Position numbers and translations under genes: made by a program. The notes under the pieces were generated by a model. It saw only the letters and a program-made list of their open reading frames with translations, had not been told where the DNA came from and made no database searches. A stretch of 5,711 bases of DNA from positions 1 to 5,711 of the forward strand of contig CANRER010000101.1 in NCBI GenBank assembly GCA_947629615.1. The letters run 5' to 3'. Each line of letters opens with the position of its first letter. Position 1 is the stretch's first letter. This document shows, in pieces, positions 1-4,522 of the stretch. The DNA comes from an uncultured Clostridia bacterium (GTDB lineage Bacteria > Bacillota > Clostridia > UMGS1883).

Positions 1-6
1 TTATAG

Positions 7-12
7 TATAAT
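7..12 (+). promoter_or_regulatory. Probable -10 box of the EF-G-like gene
   Basis: TATAAT stands in a very AT-rich stretch about 45 bases before the ATG at 56. That distance would give a leader of roughly 35-40 bases ending in a strong AGGAGG at 41-46. The -35 box would lie outside the window, so only half of the promoter can be seen, and other TATA-like words nearby are possible alternatives. Confidence 0.45.
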
Positions 13-55
13 ATTTTATATATAGGCTTTGCCACTATAAAGGAGGAAAAGGAAA

Positions 56-2128
56 ATGAACATATTCAGCGCGGAAAGCATAAGAAACATCTGCGTTATG
101 GGCCACGGAGGCAGCGGTAAGACAAGCCTTGTGGAGGCGATACTCAGCAAGGCGGGCGTGAGCGACCGCTTTGGCAAGGTGTCGGACGGAACGACGGTTT
201 CCGACTACGACCCCGAGGAGATAAAGCGCCAAATCTCGATAAACCTAACGGTTGAGCCGTACGAGTGGAAAACCGAAAAAATCGGCTTGACGAAGGTGAA
301 CCTTATCGATACGCCCGGCTACTTCGACTTTGTGGGCGACGCGGTGTGCGGCGTTCGCGTATGCGGCAGCGCGCTCATCGTCGTCAACGCCAAAAGCGGA
401 GTTCAGGTCGGCACCGAGCAGGCCTACGAGCTGGCCACCGGCAAGGGCATGGCGAAGATGTTTTTCGTCAGCAATATGGACGACGAATACGCCGACTTTG
501 CCTCGGTTGTCGCTCAGCTTAAGGAAAAATTCGGCAAGAGCGTGGCCCCCTTCCGCATACCCATCAAGGACGGCAAAAAAATAAAGGGCTACGTAAACGT
601 GGTGAGCGGCAGGGCCTACACCATCAGCAACGATGTCGAAACCGAAATCCCCATTCCCGACGAAATGGTCGATATATACAACGAGTATCACGAGTTTTTG
701 GTCGAGGCCGTGGAGGAAAGCAGCGAGGAGCTGTTGGAGCGCTATCTTCGGGGCGAGACCATCACCGACGAGGAGATGCGCTCGGTACTGAAGGAGTCAG
801 TGCGCAGCGGCGTGGTTTCTCCCGTTTACGGCGGATTTTCCACCGGCACCACCTTCGCGGTGCGCTCCCTTATGGACGCGATGCTCAAATATCTGCCCAC
901 GCCAATTCAATGCCCGCCCGAGCTTGCCGAAAAGGACGGCGAGCCCGTCGAGCTGACCGGCAGCAATACCGACCCGCTGGCCGCGCTGGTGTTTAAGACG
1001 GTGGCCGACCCTTACGTCGGCAAGATGTCCATTTTCCGCGTATACAGCGGCGTTATCCGCCCCGACAGCGTTGTATTTAACCCCAACAAGGGCGTGAGCG
1101 AAAGAATAGGCAAGCTTTATATGCTGCGCGGCAAAAAGCAGATTGAGGTAACGGAGCTGCGCGCGGGCGACATCGGCGCGGTGACAAAGCTCGCCCAAAC
1201 TCAAACGGGCGACGCGCTTTGCTCGCCCTCCTCGCCGATAACGCTGACCGGCATAAGCCTGCCCAAGCCCAACCTTTCTATGGCGATAGTGCCGAAGAGC
1301 AAGGGCGACGAGGAAAAAATAAACTCCGGCCTCGCCCGCCTCAACGAGGAGGATCCCACCTTCTCTATCGAGGTGAACAACGAAACCAAGGAAACCATAA
1401 TCAGCGGCTTGGGCGATTTGCACCTCGAGGTAATATGCTCCAAGCTGCAAAGCAAGTTCGGCGTTGGCGTGAGCCTTCAGCCGCCCACTATCCCCTACCG
1501 CGAAACCATACGCAAGTCCGTCAAGGTTCAGGGCCGCCACAAGAAGCAGAGCGGCGGCCACGGTCAGTTCGGCGACGTTTGGATAGAGTTCTCGCCCCAC
1601 GACGGCGACGACCTTATCTTTGAGGAAAACGTGTTCGGCGGCGCGGTACCCAAAAACTACTTCCCCGCCGTTGAAAAGGGTCTGCGCGAGTGCATAGCGA
1701 GAGGCCCGCTGGCGGGCTACCCGGTGGTCGGCCTGAAGGCCGTGCTGGTGGACGGCAGCTACCACCCCGTGGATTCGAGCGAAATGGCCTTCAAGATGGC
1801 GGCCTCCATCGCCTATAAGGACGGTCTGCCCCAAGCCTCGCCCGTGCTGCTCGAGCCCGTCGGCCGCCTTGAGGTCACCGTGCCGGAAAGCCAGATGGGC
1901 GACGTCACCGGCGACATAAACAAGCGCCGCGGCAGAATACTGGATATGTCCCCCATCGGCGGCGGCAAGGGCAAGGTGACGGCGGAGGTACCCGTCGGCG
2001 AAATGAGCCGCTACTCGTCCGACCTTCGCTCCATGACGCAGGGCCGCGGCAGCTTTTCGTTCGAGTTCGTCCGCTACGAGGAGGCCCCCGCGAACATTGC
2101 CCAGCGCATAATCGAGGCCGGAAAATAA
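56..2128 (+). CDS. fusA2: Elongation factor G paralogue, EF-G-2 (FusA2-like) type
   Basis: This 690-residue protein is a full-length translational GTPase of the EF-G fold, close in length to ordinary EF-G. The ATG at 56 sits 9 bases after AGGAGG (41-46). Domain I carries the P-loop GHGGSGKT (residues 16-23), a switch I remnant RQISI (58-62, where EF-G has RGITI), DTPGYFDF (85-92, where EF-G has DTPGHVDF) and SNMD (139-142, where most GTPases have NKxD). The beta-barrel domain II follows at roughly 300-400, domain III at about 405-480, and domain IV begins near KKQSGGHGQFGDVW (496-509). The domain IV tip DGSYHPVDSSE (566-576) is well kept, and domain V ends near RYEEAP. The YFDF wording and GVQVGTEQA (115-123) match the bacterial EF-G-2 group (as in Thermus EF-G-2) rather than the canonical translocase. 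Known members bind the ribosome and hydrolyse GTP, but their cellular job is unclear. The gene stands alone with its own terminator. The family call is confident; the symbol and function are less so. Confidence 0.93.
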   Translation: MNIFSAESIRNICVMGHGGSGKTSLVEAILSKAGVSDRFGKVSDGTTVSDYDPEEIKRQISINLTVEPYEWKTEKIGLTKVNLIDTPGYFDFVGDAVCGVRVCGSALIVVNAKSGVQVGTEQAYELATGKGMAKMFFVSNMDDEYADFASVVAQLKEKFGKSVAPFRIPIKDGKKIKGYVNVVSGRAYTISNDVETEIPIPDEMVDIYNEYHEFLVEAVEESSEELLERYLRGETITDEEMRSVLKESVRSGVVSPVYGGFSTGTTFAVRSLMDAMLKYLPTPIQCPPELAEKDGEPVELTGSNTDPLAALVFKTVADPYVGKMSIFRVYSGVIRPDSVVFNPNKGVSERIGKLYMLRGKKQIEVTELRAGDIGAVTKLAQTQTGDALCSPSSPITLTGISLPKPNLSMAIVPKSKGDEEKINSGLARLNEEDPTFSIEVNNETKETIISGLGDLHLEVICSKLQSKFGVGVSLQPPTIPYRETIRKSVKVQGRHKKQSGGHGQFGDVWIEFSPHDGDDLIFEENVFGGAVPKNYFPAVEKGLRECIARGPLAGYPVVGLKAVLVDGSYHPVDSSEMAFKMAASIAYKDGLPQASPVLLEPVGRLEVTVPESQMGDVTGDINKRRGRILDMSPIGGGKGKVTAEVPVGEMSRYSSDLRSMTQGRGSFSFEFVRYEEAPANIAQRIIEAGK

Positions 2129-2162
2129 CGGCTGTTAGGTAAGAATAATTCACAAAACAAAC

Positions 2163-2204
2163 AAAAAAACGGCGTGCTTTTTTATGAAGTATGCCGTTTT
2201 TTTT
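2163..2204 (+). terminator. Intrinsic terminator after the EF-G-like gene
   Basis: The arms ACGGCGTGCT (2169-2178) and AGTATGCCGT (2188-2197) form a 10-bp stem with two G-U pairs, followed by eight T bases (2197-2204) and a further T-rich run. The A-run at 2163-2168 extends the stem and would also provide a U-tract on the opposite strand. It begins about 35 bases after the TAA and separates the EF-G-like gene from the next operon. Confidence 0.88.
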
Positions 2205-2221
2205 CTTTTTGAATTTATCGC

Positions 2222-2250
2222 TTGACTTCCGTAATTAACTGTGCTATGAT
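2222..2250 (+). promoter_or_regulatory. Sigma-A promoter of the GH43/HTH operon
   Basis: The -35 box TTGACT (2222-2227) and -10 box TATGAT (2245-2250) are separated by 17 bases. TGC at 2242-2244 makes an extended -10. Transcription would start near 2257, giving a leader of about 45 bases. The 12-base core CTGTGCTATGAT is nearly the same as the core of the rpmE promoter in this window. Confidence 0.75.
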
Positions 2251-2301
2251 ACTTTTGACTTTTGTTTCATCTTGTTTTTTAACAGTTCCGAGGTGGTTCT
2301 C

Positions 2302-3219
2302 GTGTTGAATACGGACGCATATTTATTCGTACACTTCATCGACAAAAAGCACAACACCCCCATGAGCGAGCAGGTATATTTTTCGGTGAGCCGCGACGGC
2401 TACACTTGGCAGACGCTGAACGGCAAACAGCCTGTGCTCACCTCAAACGTGGGCGAGCGCGGCGTGCGCGACCCGTTCATTGTTCGCTCCCCTCAAAACG
2501 ACAAATTTTATATCGTCGGCACCGACCTCAATGTGCACCTGCGCCGCGACGGCTGGAAAATGGCCACCATCAACGGCAGCAGGAGCATTCTTGTGTGGGA
2601 GAGCGCCGACCTTGTGAACTGGACGGACGTACGTATGTGTACCATCGCCCCCGAGGACGCGGGCTGCGCTTGGGCGCCGGAGGTTATTTACGACGAGGAG
2701 CAGGGCGATTACATGGTGTTTTGGGCCTCGCGCTCGCTCAAGGACGGCCGCAGAAAGTGCCGTATGTATTACAGCAAAACGACCGACTTCCGTAACTTCA
2801 CCCCCGCGAAGCTCTATATCGAACGCCCCAGCGACGTTATCGACACCACAATAGTCCGCGACAACGAGGCGGGCTGCTATTACCGTTTCAGCAAGGACGA
2901 AACCTTTAAGGTCATAACCGTGGAGCGCGGCGAAACCCTGCTGGGCGATTTTCAGCGCATAGAAACCACCATCGACCACACGCGCGGCGTAGAGGGGCCG
3001 GAGTGCTTCAGGCTCAAGAACGGCAAGTGGTGCCTTATCGTTGACCGCTACGCCAAAAACCTCGGCTACTGCGCCTACACCTGCGCCGACCTCGCGACCG
3101 GCAGTTTCTCAAGGCTGCGCCACGAATTTAATTCCGACCTAAAGCTTCGCCACGGCGGCGTGATTCCCATCACCGCCGAGGAATACGAGCGGCTGCTCGC
3201 CGCCTACGGTGACAAGTGA
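2302..3219 (+). CDS. Cytoplasmic glycoside hydrolase family 43-like protein
   Basis: The protein is about 305 residues long and looks like a single five-bladed beta-propeller GH43 domain; such enzymes usually release arabinose or xylose from plant polysaccharide fragments. Signature pieces, numbered from the GTG, are SRDGYTW (30-36), GVRDPFIV (54-61, putative base D57), WESADLVNW, GCAWAPEVIYD (121-131), DVIDTTIVRD (178-187, putative pKa-tuning D181), EGPECFR (231-237, putative acid E234) and the C-terminal RHGGVIPIT typical of the family. All three expected acidic residues are therefore present. There is no signal peptide and no binding module, so it probably acts inside the cell on imported oligosaccharides. 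The start is not ATG. GAGGTG (2290-2295) is a perfect ribosome-binding site lying 6 bases before GTG 2302 and 9 before TTG 2305, and either could be used. A longer frame from TTG 2272 has no such site. The stop overlaps the next gene. The exact substrate cannot be read from the sequence. Confidence 0.85.
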   Translation: MLNTDAYLFVHFIDKKHNTPMSEQVYFSVSRDGYTWQTLNGKQPVLTSNVGERGVRDPFIVRSPQNDKFYIVGTDLNVHLRRDGWKMATINGSRSILVWESADLVNWTDVRMCTIAPEDAGCAWAPEVIYDEEQGDYMVFWASRSLKDGRRKCRMYYSKTTDFRNFTPAKLYIERPSDVIDTTIVRDNEAGCYYRFSKDETFKVITVERGETLLGDFQRIETTIDHTRGVEGPECFRLKNGKWCLIVDRYAKNLGYCAYTCADLATGSFSRLRHEFNSDLKLRHGGVIPITAEEYERLLAAYGDK

Positions 3220-3764
3220 TGGACTTCGCCGGGGCAGTAGAGTGGATAAAATTTAATCTTGGAATTGAAAACCGCGATATTTGCGAGGCTCTCAACATCG
3301 GCGAGGTGACGCTCGAAAACCTGCTCAACGGCTACGTTAAGCCGCAGCCCTTCGTTTTGCAGGAGCTGTTTTCCCACTTTTCCGTCCTCCCCGAGGGCGA
3401 GCCGCCCATCGTCAGCGAGGGCGTGCCGGGCGAGCTGCCGCTTTCGCGGCTGGAGAGCCGTATCCGCGCGCCGAGGCGCTTCGCCGTAGCCGTGGAGGAC
3501 GACGCTCTCGCCGAGCGGCGGATATTCGCCGGGAATTGCGCCGTTATTCAGAACGCGGCCCCGCTGACCGACGGCAGCGTGGTTTTGGCTTCTGTTCGCG
3601 GCGGCGACGCGAGGCTGTACATATACGGGGCCGGGCCAAGCGAGATTACTCTTACCGCCGGCGGCGAACGCTTCGCCTTCTCCCCCGCCGAGTTCGAGAG
3701 TTCTGTCAAGGTGGCGGGCAAGGTGGTTTGCGTTCTGGAGGGTATGCCCGACGACACGTATTAA
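3219..3764 (+). CDS. XRE-like HTH protein with a degenerate LexA/S24-like domain
   Basis: This 181-residue protein starts at an ATG that overlaps the preceding stop (TGATG), with GGTGA at 3208-3212 as ribosome-binding site, so it is probably translationally coupled to the GH43 gene. Using GTG 3216 would add one residue. Residues 8-57 resemble an XRE helix-turn-helix, with NRDICEALNIGEVTLENLLNG (18-38) in the helix-turn-helix position. Residues about 88-176 resemble the LexA/S24 beta domain: VEDDAL (92-97) lies where LexA proteases have VxGDSM, DGSVVLASV (118-126) matches the strand before the catalytic lysine, and VAGKVVCVLEG (165-175) matches the closing strand. The nucleophile Ser appears as Ala96, and the lysine position is Tyr134 or nearby, so self-cleavage is not expected. 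The linker between the domains is Pro/Glu-rich. It could regulate the GH43 gene or sense a ligand, but this is inference from context, and the domain match is by eye. Confidence 0.72.
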   Translation: MDFAGAVEWIKFNLGIENRDICEALNIGEVTLENLLNGYVKPQPFVLQELFSHFSVLPEGEPPIVSEGVPGELPLSRLESRIRAPRRFAVAVEDDALAERRIFAGNCAVIQNAAPLTDGSVVLASVRGGDARLYIYGAGPSEITLTAGGERFAFSPAEFESSVKVAGKVVCVLEGMPDDTY

Positions 3765-3779
3765 AAAGCGATAAAAATA

Positions 3780-3791
3780 CAAAATATTTTG
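3780..3791. promoter_or_regulatory. AT-rich palindrome upstream of the rpmE promoter
   Basis: CAAAATATTTTG is a perfect 12-base palindrome ending 9 bases before the -35 box of the rpmE promoter. It could be an operator for a dimeric regulator, or simply part of an A/T-rich UP element that helps RNA polymerase. AT-rich palindromes of this length do occur by chance, so the call is weak. Confidence 0.3.
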
Positions 3792-3800
3792 AAAAAGGGC

Positions 3801-3829
3801 TTGCAATTTTGAAAAAGCTGTGCTATAAT
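3801..3829 (+). promoter_or_regulatory. Strong sigma-A promoter of rpmE
   Basis: TTGCAA (3801-3806) and a perfect TATAAT (3824-3829) are separated by 17 bases, with TGC at 3821-3823 forming an extended -10. The A/T-rich tracts just upstream could act as an UP element. Transcription should start near 3836, giving a leader of about 37 bases. No terminator is visible between the upstream gene's stop (3764) and this promoter, so read-through from the GH43 operon may add to rpmE transcription. Confidence 0.85.
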
Positions 3830-3872
3830 ATAAACGCTGTGATTGAAATATATTGATAAGAGGTGAACATCC

Positions 3873-4079
3873 ATGAAAGAGGGTATCCATCCCCAGTACC
3901 GGCAGACGGTAATTCGGTGCGCTTGCGGCAATGTAATTGAAACAGGCTCCACCAAGGAGAACATAAACGTTGAAATCTGCTCCAAGTGCCACCCCTTCTA
4001 TACCGGCAAGCAGAAGCTTGTTGATACGGGCGGACGCGTTGAGAAGTTCAGAAAGAAGTTCAATCTCGGGAACAAATAA
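3873..4079 (+). CDS. rpmE: Large ribosomal subunit protein L31 (bL31), zinc-binding type
   Basis: This 68-residue protein is full length for bL31, which sits on the 50S central protuberance and helps form the bridge to the 30S head. It begins MKEGIHPQY and keeps the family pieces IRCACGN (14-20), CSKCHPFYTGKQK (36-48) and DTGGRVEKFRKKF (51-63). Cys16, Cys18, Cys36 and Cys39 make up the four-cysteine zinc site of the C+ form, as opposed to the zinc-independent paralogue that some bacteria induce under zinc starvation. The ATG follows GAGGTGA (3860-3866) by 6 bases. The gene has its own promoter and terminator. It is not directly preceded by rho, its frequent partner in Bacillota. Identification is secure. 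Confidence 0.98.
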   Translation: MKEGIHPQYRQTVIRCACGNVIETGSTKENINVEICSKCHPFYTGKQKLVDTGGRVEKFRKKFNLGNK

Positions 4080-4082
4080 GCG

Positions 4083-4107
4083 AAGCTGCCGTTTACGGCG
4101 GCTTTTT
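4083..4107 (+). terminator. rpmE: Intrinsic terminator of rpmE
   Basis: The arms AAGCTGCCG (4083-4091) and CGGCGGCTT (4096-4104) pair over 9 bp with one U-G pair and a TTTA loop. Five T bases follow (4103-4107), then GCTTTT. The stem starts 4 bases after the rpmE stop codon. Confidence 0.9.
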
Positions 4108-4168
4108 GCTTTTATGAAAAACGGGAAAATTGCGGCGCACGGGCGGCGGTATGGTATTGTCGCCCACA

Positions 4169-4224
4169 CGACGTGCGTTGACACGCCCACCGCTTCGCGG
4201 ACGCGCCTTCGGCGCGGGCAGTCG
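4169..4224. repeat. Nested inverted repeats, possible multi-branched fold
   Basis: CGAC (4169-4172) can pair with GTCG (4221-4224) and GCCC (4185-4188) with GGGC (4216-4219). The short stems GTG/CAC (4173-4175/4182-4184), CCGC/GCGG (4190-4193/4197-4200) and CGCGCC/GGCGCG (4202-4207/4211-4216) lie inside. The last stem and the GCCC/GGGC pairing compete for one G (4216). Each stem is short and the DNA is GC-rich, so chance is a real alternative. Confidence 0.3.
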
Positions 4225-4243
4225 TATTTAATTAATTACCTAT

Positions 4244-4271
4244 GTTCTTTTGTGACCAAAAGAACCAAAAG
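4244..4271. repeat. Palindrome with a 9-base arm and an extra CAAAAG copy
   Basis: GTTCTTTTG (4244-4252) and CAAAAGAAC (4257-4265) are perfect inverted copies around TGAC. A second direct copy of CAAAAG follows at 4266-4271. This stands out in composition from the GC-rich sequence on its right. Comparable TTCTTT...AAAGAA palindromes are common intergenic repeats in several bacterial groups; assignment to such a family is from memory and not tested. Confidence 0.55.
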
Positions 4272-4308
4272 TCCCGGGGGCCTCGCAGCCGGCGGACCCC
4301 TCAACGCG

Positions 4309-4334
4309 TTTAAGGAGCCTACGGGCCCCTTAAA
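4309..4334. repeat. Hairpin with cUACGg tetraloop
   Basis: TTTAAGG (4309-4315) pairs with CCTTAAA (4328-4334), and GCC (4317-4319) pairs with GGC (4324-4326), with one A-C mismatch between them. The loop TACG, closed by a C-G pair, is a member of the very stable UNCG tetraloop class in RNA. This supports folding at the RNA level if the region is transcribed on the plus strand. Confidence 0.5.
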
Positions 4335-4337
4335 AAT

Positions 4338-4362
4338 CCCCGTGACGGATACCGGCACGGGG
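4338..4362. repeat. GC-rich hairpin followed by a T-rich stretch
   Basis: CCCCGTG (4338-4344) pairs with CACGGGG (4356-4362), and inside it CGG (4346-4348) pairs with CCG (4352-4354) across an ATA loop, with one A-G mismatch. The sequence TTGATTTTGTTTTT follows, so this may act as a weak plus-strand terminator. The broken T-tract makes that uncertain. Confidence 0.45.
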
Positions 4363-4430
4363 TTGATTTTGTTTTTGCGTGGTGCCGTATGCCGCGCCGT
4401 TTTTTACTATATTTCCATTCGCCACCGTAG

Positions 4431-4451
4431 GGAGCGCCGACTCGGCGCTCC
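4431..4451. repeat. Perfect 9-bp GC-rich inverted repeat
   Basis: GGAGCGCCG (4431-4439) and CGGCGCTCC (4443-4451) are exact inverted copies around ACT. There is no T-run directly after it on either strand, so it is unlikely to be a terminator. The surrounding wording (CCGTAGGGAGCG...) resembles short dispersed intergenic repeats common in gut Clostridia, which is inference from memory. Confidence 0.5.
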
Positions 4452-4465
4452 GCAAGCCAAACCGC

Positions 4466-4492
4466 AAAAAAGCGCCCCGGCGGGGCGCTTTT
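4466..4492 (-). terminator. Bidirectional terminator of the convergent surface-protein gene
   Basis: AAAAGCGCCCC (4468-4478) and GGGGCGCTTTT (4482-4492) form a perfect 11-bp stem with a GGC loop. On the minus strand the stem lies about 30 bases after the TGA of the leftward gene and runs into a U-tract from the six A bases at 4466-4471. On the plus strand it is followed by TTTTGCTTTT, so it can stop transcription from both sides. Confidence 0.88.
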
Positions 4493-4522
4493 GCTTTTGA
4501 AATACGGACGCGCTTTGCGTCA

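Larger units (their letters stand above)
4108..4465. other. Hairpin-rich gene-free region between rpmE and the convergent gene
   Basis: About 360 bases hold no credible gene: the open frames crossing it lack ribosome-binding sites and recognisable protein character. They do hold many inverted repeats. These include GGGCG/CGCCC (4141-4145/4161-4165), CCGC-TTC-GCGG (4190-4200), CGCGCC-TTC-GGCGCG (4202-4216), a 9+4+9 palindrome (4244-4265), hairpins at 4309-4334 and 4338-4362, a weak GCGTGG/CCGCGC stem followed by a T-run (4377-4405), and GGAGCGCCG/CGGCGCTCC (4431-4451). The pattern resembles composite dispersed repeats found between genes in many GC-rich Clostridia. An unassigned structured RNA is an alternative. 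No copy elsewhere in the genome can be seen from here. Confidence 0.55.

Noticed and set aside
797..1834. 345-residue open frame on the minus strand inside the EF-G-like gene
   Set aside because: It is the antisense shadow of a conserved GC-rich gene, with no ribosome-binding site and no recognisable protein family.
2272..2301. N-terminal extension of the GH43 protein from TTG 2272
   Set aside because: There is no ribosome-binding site before 2272, and the perfect GAGGTG at 2290-2295 lies within the extension and serves the GTG/TTG at 2302/2305.
3204..4190. 328-residue minus-strand open frame covering the HTH gene and rpmE
   Set aside because: It runs antisense to two supported genes and across a strong promoter and a terminator, and has no family resemblance.
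4169..4224. tRNA-like cloverleaf
   Set aside because: There is no acceptor stem of 7 pairs, no T-arm consensus and no anticodon arm; only short GC-rich stems are present.
3970..4500. Plus-strand frame across rpmE and the hairpin region, including a possible start at 4114
   Set aside because: It is out of frame with rpmE, crosses the rpmE terminator, has no ribosome-binding site, and its basic, low-complexity translation is what translated intergenic repeats look like.
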